A DNA stretch of 30,562 nucleotides, from NCBI GenBank assembly GCA_009668925.1, contig SBEK01000020.1, forward strand, positions 1 through 30,562, read 5' to 3'. Below, in pieces: positions 17,840-25,686 of the stretch; positions within the stretch are counted from its first letter, which is position 1; each line of letters starts with the position of its first letter. This DNA is from Deltaproteobacteria bacterium. GTDB lineage: Bacteria; Desulfobacterota; Syntrophia; Syntrophales; Smithellaceae. A program made the position numbers and the translations under genes. The notes beneath the pieces are model-generated. The model was not told the origin of the DNA, did no database searches, and saw only the letters and a program-made list of their open reading frames with translations.

Positions 17840-17923
17840 CCGGCATTAAGAATTTGCCGGAGTGAGCCTCGGCAGTTAAGCCGGGGCGGTCATCCTGTCC
17901 GGTCGGCCCGTCGACAAGATGAC
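17840..17923 (-). repeat. Cluster of three adjacent inverted repeats downstream of the aminotransferase
   Basis: Three hairpins sit side by side: 17840-17845 with 17855-17860 (6 pairs), 17867-17873 with 17880-17886 (7 pairs, one G-T) and 17889-17899 with 17913-17923 (11 positions, one G-T or A-C depending on strand). None has a U-tract on the minus strand. They begin 12 bases beyond the aminotransferase stop and may stabilise or end its transcript. Confidence 0.45.
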
Positions 17924-17934
17924 ACCGCATCCCG

Positions 17935-19173
17935 TCAGCCTCCGGTCTTTTGCCGGGTGAGCTTAAAGCACTCGGACGCGACATCGAGCGTCTTTTGAAT
18001 GTCCGCCTCCTGCATGGCGGCGCATACAAACCAGTTGTGGTGCGGATGCAGGAAGATGCCGCGCCGCGCCGCCTCGCCGCAGAAAAACCGGTTCGTTTCA
18101 AAGAGCGGATCATCGGCAAACGTCATGTACGGCATGGCCGGCGGACCGGTGACGCTGACGCGGACGCCCTGGGCGTTTGCCGCATCCGCGAGTCCTTTCG
18201 CGAGCAGCGTGCCCATTTCCCGGATATGCTCGATCGCGGAGCTCGCTCGGATTTCATCGATGCAGGCCAGCGCGGCGGCAAAGGGCACGCCGGAGAAAAA
18301 GTGGGTGCCGGTAAAGAAGATGGTCTTGGCCGCTTCCATCAGCTCCCGGCGCGCTCCGGCGACGGAAATGGCGTAGCCGTTGGCCATGGCTTTGCCGAAG
18401 CATTGAATATCGGCCTGCCAGCCGTAATGCTTCGAACTGCCCGCGAGATCCAGACGGAAACCGCAGCGGACATCATCGATGATGATCATGAAGCCGTCTT
18501 TCTTCGCCAGCGTATTTACAGCCTCCACAAAGGCGGGATTCGGCAGTTCCTGATCGCGCATGGCATCATGCCGGTGCGGCGTGAGCACCACGCCGGCGAC
18601 GCTTCCCCGGTGTTCAGCGCAGACGCGCCGGAAGTCTTCCGCGTCGTTGTACTCAAAATAGTGCACGTGGGTCTTCCACTCTTCAGGAACGCCCTGTCCA
18701 TGCGGCTGGCACCAGAAGTGCGATCCGTGATACGAGCCTTTCGCCAGCAGGATGTCCATCTTCCCGGTGTAAACCCGGGCCAGCGTGATGGCGTAGGAGG
18801 TCACGTCCGATCCGTTTTTTCCGAACACGCACCAGTCCAGACCGTCGATCGTTTCCACCATTTTTTTCGCGAGCGGCAGCCACAAATCCGAAGGCAGCGT
18901 GAAGCAGTCGGCGTTTTCCCACTGCTTTTTGGCCGCCGCATCGACCTTGGGATGCCTGAGCCCCAGCAGGTTCGTTCCGAAGGAGCACATGTAATCGATG
19001 AATTCGTTCCCGTCGACATCCCAGATCCGGCAGCCTTCGCCGCGCTTGATGAAGGCCGGATAGGAGCCGAAGGTGAGAAAGGCGGGTGTGCGGGGTCCGT
19101 AAATGCCGTTGGGCAGGTACTGCTGAGCCTCTTCGAAGAGCTCGTAGGATCGGGTAAATTCATATAGCTTCAT
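17935..19173 (-). CDS. Class III (glutamate-1-semialdehyde 2,1-aminomutase-like) PLP aminotransferase
   Basis: This 412-residue fold-type I PLP enzyme is most like the HemL/class III aminotransferase group. The cofactor lysine is K261 in CFGKAMANGY. D233 in IIDDVRCGFR would contact the pyridine nitrogen, and NGSDVTSYAITLARVYTG (120-137) forms the phosphate-binding and helix region. The N-terminal half has the typical DVDGNEFIDYMCSFG segment (52-66). It differs from true HemL in these motifs (DDVRCGF instead of DEVMTGF), and no tetrapyrrole genes are adjacent, so a different amino-acid or amine substrate is likely. The frame is open upstream to 19743 inside the next gene, but the ATG at 19173 has AAGGAGG before it. 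Only 20 bases separate it from the DUF819 gene, so they form an operon. Confidence 0.9.
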   Translation of the reverse strand: MKLYEFTRSYELFEEAQQYLPNGIYGPRTPAFLTFGSYPAFIKRGEGCRIWDVDGNEFIDYMCSFGTNLLGLRHPKVDAAAKKQWENADCFTLPSDLWLPLAKKMVETIDGLDWCVFGKNGSDVTSYAITLARVYTGKMDILLAKGSYHGSHFWCQPHGQGVPEEWKTHVHYFEYNDAEDFRRVCAEHRGSVAGVVLTPHRHDAMRDQELPNPAFVEAVNTLAKKDGFMIIIDDVRCGFRLDLAGSSKHYGWQADIQCFGKAMANGYAISVAGARRELMEAAKTIFFTGTHFFSGVPFAAALACIDEIRASSAIEHIREMGTLLAKGLADAANAQGVRVSVTGPPAMPYMTFADDPLFETNRFFCGEAARRGIFLHPHHNWFVCAAMQEADIQKTLDVASECFKLTRQKTGG

Positions 19174-19193
19174 CAGTGTCCTCCTTAAAATTC

Positions 19194-20351
19194 TTAATAA
19201 GGCTGCGCGCAGAGCGCGCGCAGCAGGTATGCAATGCCGATGCCCAGATATGTTCCCACGACCCAGCCGATCATCCCCGTGATTACCCCTGAAATCACAA
19301 TCTCCCGGTTTTTCAATGCCGCGGCAACCATCGGCACGAGCGGCGGCGAGCAAATCCCCGCAACCGAGGTAATGATGACCGTGTCGGCGTCGATCCTGAA
19401 AAACCGCGCCAGCACTGCATGCAGAATGAGGCCCGCAAAAATCGTGAACGTCACATAAAGGATCATGACCGGTGCTGTGGCAACCAGCCGGTTGAAATCC
19501 GCCATGGAACTCACGACCAGACAAAAGACGAGGACGAAGTAGTTGCCGAGCGGATAGGTCATCCGGATGCCGCGCACGGCGGGAACAAATGAAAACAAGA
19601 TGCCCAGCGAGGAAATGGCCAGAATCGCGACGACGAAGGCCACGCCCTCTGAAAAACACAAAAACGCGAGGCCGCCGGCGCCAAAGATCAGGACGGCCAG
19701 GCCGAGGGCTTTGGTGAGGCCGATGAGGATCGCTCTGTCCCATATCCCGCCATACGAATCGAAGTCCTGCGCCTTTTGTGCCGGCGCCTCCGGATCGGCC
19801 GCAAAGCGAGGCAGGACGAGACCGAAGAGGCGCTGTCCGACGGTCATGAGAAAGAACAGGTAAATACTGGAGACGAGAACGTCGGCGGTGTGGGCGGCCA
19901 GGTAAAGCGTCTGGTCGGTTTTGAGCGCCGTGGCGACGGCGCCCAGATTGACGGTGCCGCCGGTGTAAACGCCGACGAACATGCCCGCGAGCTTCCAGGT
20001 TTCCGCGCCGACGCTAGTGCGGAAGAGGAAGAATCCCGCAACCGCCACCAACACGATGGAGAGGATTTCCAGGCCGAAGGATAAGAGCGATTTGCCGGCG
20101 AGCCGGCCCCAGCGGCGCACATCGATGGAAAAGAACATCAGCGGCAGCGCCAGACAGATGACGGCGAGCATGAGCGGATTCTGCACAGCGGCAAGCCCGG
20201 CCGGGATGAGACCCGCATTGCCGGCGATGAGGCCCGCGATGTAGCAGATGACGACCGCGCCCAGCTTATTTAAGAATGAATATCGCGCGGCCAGATAAAT
20301 GGCCGCCGCGGGGAAAAGAAGATAAAAAAGAATCAGGACTGCCGTTGCCAC
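19194..20351 (-). CDS. DUF819 (YjcL-like) polytopic membrane protein
   Basis: This 385-residue protein has about ten to eleven hydrophobic segments and the family's glycine-rich signature GVYTGGTVNLGAVATAL in its first half. A matching SVAGICSPPLVPMVAAAL in the second half suggests an inverted-repeat transporter architecture. The start is GTG at 20351, since AGGAGG (20363-20358) lies 6 bases upstream; the longer frame to 20399 lacks such a site. It is the first gene of a two-gene operon with the aminotransferase, so it may import or export that enzyme's substrate or product. The DUF819 family has no firmly established substrate that I know of, so transport is an inference. Confidence 0.88.
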   Translation of the reverse strand: MATAVLILFYLLFPAAAIYLAARYSFLNKLGAVVICYIAGLIAGNAGLIPAGLAAVQNPLMLAVICLALPLMFFSIDVRRWGRLAGKSLLSFGLEILSIVLVAVAGFFLFRTSVGAETWKLAGMFVGVYTGGTVNLGAVATALKTDQTLYLAAHTADVLVSSIYLFFLMTVGQRLFGLVLPRFAADPEAPAQKAQDFDSYGGIWDRAILIGLTKALGLAVLIFGAGGLAFLCFSEGVAFVVAILAISSLGILFSFVPAVRGIRMTYPLGNYFVLVFCLVVSSMADFNRLVATAPVMILYVTFTIFAGLILHAVLARFFRIDADTVIITSVAGICSPPLVPMVAAALKNREIVISGVITGMIGWVVGTYLGIGIAYLLRALCAQPY

Positions 20352-20443
20352 AGAACTCCTCCTGACGGTGAAGGCCAATCTCTCGTAACGCCGCAACATG
20401 ACCCTGCCGTGGGTGCCGGCAGAAGCAAAACTTTTTCGTACGG

Positions 20444-20472
20444 AGTATAGGCAAGATCACGGTTTGTGTCAA
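20444..20472 (-). promoter_or_regulatory. Strong sigma-70-type promoter of the DUF819-aminotransferase operon
   Basis: A perfect TTGACA (20472-20467) is followed after 17 bases by TATACT (20449-20444; five of six matches). Transcription would begin near 20437, about 85 bases before the GTG start. This is the best promoter in the window. Confidence 0.75.
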
Positions 20473-20677
20473 AGGATTTAGCCGGGAAGAACGGGGGCTG
20501 GGTCACTTCCCGTTCATTTCATTTCTCGACAGGGTAGTCTGAAATGTTGGATGGCCGCGGGATTCGGCCGGACCATTCATCGCCTCACGTCCCGCCCCGC
20601 GGAAGCGCTCGCCATCATCTCCCACGCGGCAACTGTGGACGTGTGAAATGAACGCTGTAGTTGCCAATCAAGCTCGC

Positions 20678-20706
20678 GAGAATTAACGCTCGCCCCACAA
20701 AGCGGG
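20678..20706 (+). repeat. Dispersed 29-base repeat, copy 2
   Basis: It matches 12909-12937 at 27 of 29 positions (GAGAATTAACGCTCG ... CAAAGCGGG). Here the 3' hairpin carries one mismatch but gains an outer C-G pair. It is preceded directly by CCAATCAAGCTCGC, whose counterpart in copy 1 is displaced by about 50 bases. Confidence 0.7.
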
Positions 20707-20725
20707 GGTAAAATGAAACAAGGCC

Positions 20726-20754
20726 TTGACTTGACCGGACCGGGGGTATATCTT
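20726..20754 (+). promoter_or_regulatory. Candidate promoter of the CheB-CheR/kinase operon
   Basis: TTGACT (20726-20731) is followed after 17 bases by TATCTT (20749-20754). The first box matches at five positions and the second at four. The start site near 20761 would give a leader of about 200 bases before the ATG at 20963. Confidence 0.45.
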
Positions 20755-20962
20755 TCTTTGGCATAGAGTTCGCAAGGTTATTTCGCACACTGGTTTTGGG
20801 CTCGATCGGCGATTTACAACACCGTTCACGCGATCTGCAGAAGTTGTTTGGCTTGGGCTTATGGTTCGGCGTCGCCGGCAGGAGAACGATTTTTTCCATT
20901 TCCCTTAAAGGCAGTCGAAGCCCTTTGTTTTCTAAATTTCAAACCATCGTTCTGGAGAGGCC

Positions 20963-23731
20963 ATGAAGAAGAAATCACCCACCCGCAAAAAAACACTCGT
21001 AAAGATGTCCGAAAGCGCCAAGGCATCCAAACCAGGGAAAGCCTCCAGGACGGCTCAGGAAGCTAAACCATCCCTTCCGGCGCCTGTGGTGGAATGGCAA
21101 GAAGAATCGTCTATCGCACCCGACGGTCTTTTCCCGATCATCGGCATCGGCGCGTCGGCCGGAGGGCTCGAAGCCATTGAAGCGTTTTTGCGCAATGTGC
21201 CGGAAAAAAGCGGCATGGCTTTTGTCATTGTTCAGCACCTTGATCCCACGCATAAGGGAATCATGGTCGAACTCCTGCAGCGGGCGACCTCCATGCGCGT
21301 GGTGCAAGTCCGGGACCGCATGGCGATCGAATCGGACACCGTTTACGTGATTCCGCCCAACAAAGACATGTGCATCCTGCGCCGGGCGCTGCATCTTCTT
21401 CCCCCGATTGCGCAAAGGGGGTTACGGCTTCCGATCGACTTCTTTTTCCGGTCGCTCGCCGATGATCTTCAGGACCGGAGCATCGGCGTCATTCTGTCGG
21501 GTATGGGATCGGACGGGACACTGGGCTTGCGGACGATCAAGGAAAAGGCCGGCGTTGTTTTTGTCCAGTCACCGGAATCAGCCAAATTCGACGGCATGCC
21601 CCGCAGCGCTATTTCCGCGGGACTGGCCGATGTGATCGCCAAGCCCGATGATCTGCCGGCCAAAATCATGGCGTATATCCGCCACGCGCCCCTTATCACA
21701 CCGGCGGATGTCGTTATGGAGGAAAAAGCTCAGAGCGCGCTGGACAAGATCTTCATATTGTTGCGCGCGCATACGAGCCATGATTTCTCGCTTTACAAGA
21801 AAAGCACGGTCTACCGCCGGATCGAGCGGCGTATGAGCCTGCACCAGATCGACAAGATTGCCTTCTACGTCAGGTATCTTCAGGAAAATCCGCGCGAAAT
21901 TGAACTCCTTTTCCGGGAGCTGCTCATCGGCGTGACGAGCTTTTTCCGCGACCCGGCCACCTGGGAAGAGATCCGCGATAAAGTCTTTCCGGCGCTCTTC
22001 GCGCTTTATCCGGCGGGCCGCCAGCTGCGGGCCTGGGATGTCGGCTGCTCGACGGGAGAGGAAGCGTATTCGCTCGCGATTATCTTCAAAGAAGCTCTGG
22101 CCGCCGTGAAACCGCAGGCCAATTTTTCTCTTCAGATATTTGCCACGGACCTGGACAAAGAAGCCATCGACAAGGCCCGGATGGGAATTTATCCGCCCAA
22201 TATCACCGCGGATGTCTCGGCCAAGCGCCTGCAGCGTTTCTTTATTCAGGACGAGAGGGGCTTCCGCGTCGGCAAGGAAATCCGCGAAATGGTCGTGTTG
22301 GCGCCCCAGAATGTCATCATGGACCCGCCGTTCACGAAGCTCGATATCCTCGTCTGCCGGAACCTGCTTATTTACCTCACGCAGGAGCTGCAGAAGAAAC
22401 TCCTGCCGCTCTTCCATTACAGCCTCAACCCCGGCGGGATGCTCTTCCTGGGAAGCGCCGAAACTATCGGTTCCGCGCACGAGTTATTCGATGCGGTGGA
22501 TGTCAAATCGCGGATTTACAGGAGGCTGGAGCCGGCCGTGGATGTGAGACCCATCGAGTTTCCTTCCGCCTTCGTTTCCATGGTGCCGCACGCCGATGCG
22601 GAAAACAAGGCGCCTGCGCCCGTCCTCAATCTTCAGGATACCGCGGAACAGATCCTGCTTCGCGAATATGCGCCGGCGGCCGTGGTGGTGGGACCGAAGG
22701 GCGATATCCTGTTCATCAGCGGGCGGACCGGACGATACCTGGAACCCCCGACGGGCAAGGTCAACTGGAATATTTTGGCTATGGCCCGGGAAGGGCTGCA
22801 CTATGAGCTCTCGCGCGGCTTTCAAAAAGCGGTCCGCACGCAGGAAGTCGTTGAACTCAAGAAATTGAAAGTACGGACCAACGGCTCTCTGGACAATATC
22901 GATGTGACGATTCAACCGCTGGAGGACCAGGGCGGGACCAAGGGAATGATGATGATCGTCTTTCGCGAGGCCCAGGAACCCGAAGCGTTGAAGCATAAAA
23001 AGACAAGACCATCCGCCAAGATCGCTGATGATTCCCATACCTATCCGAACACGGAAATCCAGCATCTGAAAGAAGAACTGCAGAATACCCGCGAGGAGAT
23101 GCAGACCTCCCAGGAGGAACTCAAATCCGCCAATGAAGAATTGCAGTCCACCAATGAGGAACTCCAGAGCACCAATGAGGAGTTGACCACCTCGAAGGAA
23201 GAAATGCAGTCCATGAATGAAGAGCTGCAAACGGTGAATCACGAACTGCAGTCCAAGGTTACGGACCTCTCGCGGGCCAACAACGACATGAAAAACCTGC
23301 TCGACAGCACGGATATCGCCACGCTCTTTCTGGATGACCATCTCAACGTGCGCCGCTTCACCACTGGAACGTCGAAGATTTTTAATTTGCTGCCCGGCGA
23401 TGCGGGCCGTCCGATTACGGACATCACCTCCGAGCTTACATATCCCGAAATGGCCGACGACGCACGGGACGTGCTGCGCACGCTCATCTTTAAGGAGAAA
23501 TTCATTCCGACGTCCGACGGGCGGTGGTACATGATGCGCATCATGCCCTACCGGACGCTCGACAATCACATCGACGGCGTCGTCATTACCTTCACCGATG
23601 TGTCGGGGGTGCGGAAAGTCGAGATGGAACTGCGCCGGTCCTCGCAGGAGCTGGAAAATCAAATCGCACAGCTGAAAAACGAACTGACGGAAATGCAAAT
23701 GAAGCTTAAGGATAGCGAAAAGAGCGGTTGA
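20963..23731 (+). CDS. CheB-CheR fusion protein with coiled coil and PAS domain
   Basis: This 922-residue protein joins a chemoreceptor-type methylesterase and methyltransferase. After a basic N-terminal extension (1-55) comes a CheB domain without a receiver (about 58-240), with the triad S65 (GIGASAGG), H92 (QHLDP) and D184 (GMGSDGT). The CheR part (about 260-525) has the SAM-binding DVGCSTGEEAYS at 359-370 and CRNLLIYL at 465-472. A PAS-like region (about 560-670), a long NEELQST-type heptad coiled coil (about 697-775) and a PAS domain (about 777-890) follow. It ends with a short helix and has no kinase domain. The ATG has GGAGAGG upstream. The next gene, 70 bases on, is a PAS histidine kinase, so kinase output appears to be on a separate protein. 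Confidence 0.95.
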   Translation: MKKKSPTRKKTLVKMSESAKASKPGKASRTAQEAKPSLPAPVVEWQEESSIAPDGLFPIIGIGASAGGLEAIEAFLRNVPEKSGMAFVIVQHLDPTHKGIMVELLQRATSMRVVQVRDRMAIESDTVYVIPPNKDMCILRRALHLLPPIAQRGLRLPIDFFFRSLADDLQDRSIGVILSGMGSDGTLGLRTIKEKAGVVFVQSPESAKFDGMPRSAISAGLADVIAKPDDLPAKIMAYIRHAPLITPADVVMEEKAQSALDKIFILLRAHTSHDFSLYKKSTVYRRIERRMSLHQIDKIAFYVRYLQENPREIELLFRELLIGVTSFFRDPATWEEIRDKVFPALFALYPAGRQLRAWDVGCSTGEEAYSLAIIFKEALAAVKPQANFSLQIFATDLDKEAIDKARMGIYPPNITADVSAKRLQRFFIQDERGFRVGKEIREMVVLAPQNVIMDPPFTKLDILVCRNLLIYLTQELQKKLLPLFHYSLNPGGMLFLGSAETIGSAHELFDAVDVKSRIYRRLEPAVDVRPIEFPSAFVSMVPHADAENKAPAPVLNLQDTAEQILLREYAPAAVVVGPKGDILFISGRTGRYLEPPTGKVNWNILAMAREGLHYELSRGFQKAVRTQEVVELKKLKVRTNGSLDNIDVTIQPLEDQGGTKGMMMIVFREAQEPEALKHKKTRPSAKIADDSHTYPNTEIQHLKEELQNTREEMQTSQEELKSANEELQSTNEELQSTNEELTTSKEEMQSMNEELQTVNHELQSKVTDLSRANNDMKNLLDSTDIATLFLDDHLNVRRFTTGTSKIFNLLPGDAGRPITDITSELTYPEMADDARDVLRTLIFKEKFIPTSDGRWYMMRIMPYRTLDNHIDGVVITFTDVSGVRKVEMELRRSSQELENQIAQLKNELTEMQMKLKDSEKSG

Positions 23732-23801
23732 ACCCGGCGACGGTGATGGGGGAAACTGTGCGGTTTCCGGTCGCAGGCGAGCAATCAAGGAGCGAAGGGA
23801 T

Positions 23802-25454
23802 ATGAAAGACGATGGGATGTCCCGTCTGCGGCTGCGGGCGAAAGAAAAACTGAAAAAATCTTCGTCGCCCGACTCCATCCCCTATGCGGACGTGAATAAA
23901 GACCGTCTGATCGAGGAGATGAAGATTCAGCAGACAGAGCTCCAGCTGCAAAATGAGGAACTCAAAAAGCTTCGCGAAGACGCCGAAATCATCGCCGCGC
24001 AATACCGAAGCATTTACGAATTCGCCCCGATCGGCTATGTGACCCTGGATCCGGATGGCCGGATCGTCCGGGCCAACCTGGCCGCCGCTGATTTGGTCGG
24101 CGTTGCCCGCAGCGCCCTCGACGGATCTTCGTTTGCATCCCAGTTGGCGTCGGAGTCCGTCCCGGTCTTTAATGAATTCTTCAAAAAAACGTTTCGCTCC
24201 GAAAAAGCACAAATCTGTGAAGTGGAGATTCCGGGATCCGTCGGTAAGCCCCGCATTGTCGAGGTCCATGGCCGCACATCGCCGGACGGCGCCTCCTGCC
24301 TGGTCACCCTGCTGGATGTCACCCGGCGCCGGCAGGCGGAAGACAATTTGCGCGCCGGCGAAGCCCGGTACCGCGAACTCGTCGAGCATGCCGCCAGCGC
24401 CATCATTCGCTGGAAGGTAGACGGAACCATCACGTATTTCAACGAGTTTGCTCAGCATTTCTTCGGCTATAGCGAGAAAGAAATCATCGGGAAAAGAGTC
24501 GCTGTCCTTTTGCCCGAGCAAATGGCGAGCGGCATCGATTATTCCCGTTTGATTGAAGATATTGTTTTGGATCCGGAACGCTACGCCAGCAATATCAACG
24601 AAAACATCAGCAAGGACGGCAGCGTGGTGTGGATGAACTGGACGAACCGGTTCATTTATGACGCTCACGGGCAGCTTGTGGAAGTTCTGGCAGTCGGAAG
24701 CGATATCACGGAACTCAAGCGTGCGGAAGCGCTGCTGGTGCGGAAGCAGCAGCAGCTGGAGGAGGCCAACCGGGAGCTGGAATCCTTCAGCTATTCCGTA
24801 TCGCACGACTTGCAGGCGCCGCTCAGGGCGATCGACGGCTACACGCGGATGATTCTCAAGCATCAGGGAGGAGATTTCGACGAAGAAACCAGCCGGGAAT
24901 TCGAGGTGATCCGGGAAAGCGTCAAAAAGATGGGGCAGCTCATCAACGACCTCCTGGCTTTTTCGCGTCTCGGCAAAAAAAGCCTTTATCTGGCCCCCGT
25001 CCAGATGACGGATCTCGTGAAGGAAACGTGGGACGAAGTGATGGCGGCGAATCCCGACCGCACGATCACGTTCAGCATGGGGGATTTGCCGTCCGTCCGC
25101 GCAGACCGTGCGCTTCTCAAGCAGGCGCTGGTGAATCTTCTTGCCAATGCGGCCAAATTCAGTTCGTCTTCCGAACGGCAGGCCAGGGTGGAAGCCGGCG
25201 CCGACGTCCGCGGAAATGAGATTGTCTATTTCATCCGGGACAACGGCATCGGCTTTGATATGGCTTACCGGGACAAGCTTTTCAATATCTTCGCCACGCT
25301 GCACGACCGCCGGAAATATGGCGGCACCGGCGTCGGCCTGGCGATTGCCCAGCGCATCATCATCCGCCACGGAGGGAAAATATGGGCTGAAGGCAAAGTC
25401 GATGAAGGCGCAACGTTTTATTTTACACTTCCCGCGTCAGAAACCGCCGGGTGA
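23802..25454 (+). CDS. Cytoplasmic PAS-PAS histidine kinase, partner of the CheB-CheR fusion
   Basis: This 550-residue soluble sensor kinase starts with a coil (about 34-62, including QTELQLQNEELKKLRED) often seen next to PAS domains in CheB-CheR-linked kinases. Two PAS domains follow (about 67-175 and 188-305). HisKA has phospho-acceptor H335 in YSVSHDLQAPL. The HATPase has N449, DNGIGFD at 480-486 and GGTGVGLA at 507-514. This phytochrome-like kinase subclass differs from the two hybrid kinases earlier in the window, and it lacks a receiver. AAGGAG lies 9 bases before the ATG. Co-transcription with the CheB-CheR gene is likely (70-base gap, same strand, no terminator seen). Confidence 0.94.
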   Translation: MKDDGMSRLRLRAKEKLKKSSSPDSIPYADVNKDRLIEEMKIQQTELQLQNEELKKLREDAEIIAAQYRSIYEFAPIGYVTLDPDGRIVRANLAAADLVGVARSALDGSSFASQLASESVPVFNEFFKKTFRSEKAQICEVEIPGSVGKPRIVEVHGRTSPDGASCLVTLLDVTRRRQAEDNLRAGEARYRELVEHAASAIIRWKVDGTITYFNEFAQHFFGYSEKEIIGKRVAVLLPEQMASGIDYSRLIEDIVLDPERYASNINENISKDGSVVWMNWTNRFIYDAHGQLVEVLAVGSDITELKRAEALLVRKQQQLEEANRELESFSYSVSHDLQAPLRAIDGYTRMILKHQGGDFDEETSREFEVIRESVKKMGQLINDLLAFSRLGKKSLYLAPVQMTDLVKETWDEVMAANPDRTITFSMGDLPSVRADRALLKQALVNLLANAAKFSSSSERQARVEAGADVRGNEIVYFIRDNGIGFDMAYRDKLFNIFATLHDRRKYGGTGVGLAIAQRIIIRHGGKIWAEGKVDEGATFYFTLPASETAG

Positions 25455-25647
25455 ACATTATCCAAACCGGGATCGGGCGGGGAGGGCAAACCTTTCCGGT
25501 TCACGCCTGAAAGCAGCAGTTCGTCAGTCCGTAAAAGCGGACGAAGGTCCTCGGGATTTGCCGCGGCTCTTTCCGGACAACAGCGCCGAGTCATTTCCGG
25601 CCGAAGGCAGCGAGGCGTTCATGTTGGCCGCGCCTGGCCTTTTCTTT

Positions 25648-25656
25648 TGATACAAT
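25648..25656 (+). promoter_or_regulatory. Candidate extended -10 promoter of the MFS transporter
   Basis: TGATACAAT carries the extended -10 TG and a TACAAT hexamer (five of six matches), 30 bases before the ATG at 25687. No good -35 box is visible, as is common for extended -10 promoters. Confidence 0.4.
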
Positions 25657-25686
25657 GTTTTCCGATAAACAGCAGATGAGGGTCCT

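Larger units (their letters stand above)
20352..20962. other. Structured gene-free region between divergent operons
   Basis: This 611-base stretch has no convincing gene. It holds the DUF819 promoter (20444-20472) and the CheB-CheR promoter (20726-20754). Between them is a run of inverted repeats: 20515-20521 with 20540-20546, 20548-20554 with 20573-20579, and 20628-20634 with 20659-20665. A perfect 11-base inverted repeat pairs 20511-20521 with 20644-20654, and copy 2 of the 29-base repeat follows. A small RNA or a palindromic repeat element is possible; neither is proven. Confidence 0.55.

Noticed and set aside
19174..19743. N-terminal extension of the aminotransferase reading through the DUF819 gene
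   Set aside because: It lies in a different frame of the DUF819 gene, and a strong AAGGAGG with ATG at 19173 marks the real start.
20615..20899. 94-codon minus-strand frame in the region upstream of the CheB-CheR gene
   Set aside because: It runs through the 29-base repeat, inverted repeats and a promoter, and its composition is not protein-like. I treat it as non-coding.
23040..23290. Near-identical short repeats in DNA (AATGAGGAAC-like units)
   Set aside because: They encode the heptad NEELQST coiled coil that is typical of CheB-CheR fusion proteins, so they are not a CRISPR or an independent repeat element.
23706..25370. 554-codon open frame antisense to the PAS kinase, and similar frames antisense to the MFS transporter, ppdK and hybrid kinases
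   Set aside because: Each mirrors a well-supported gene and has shadow-type composition; no ribosome-binding site or domain was seen.
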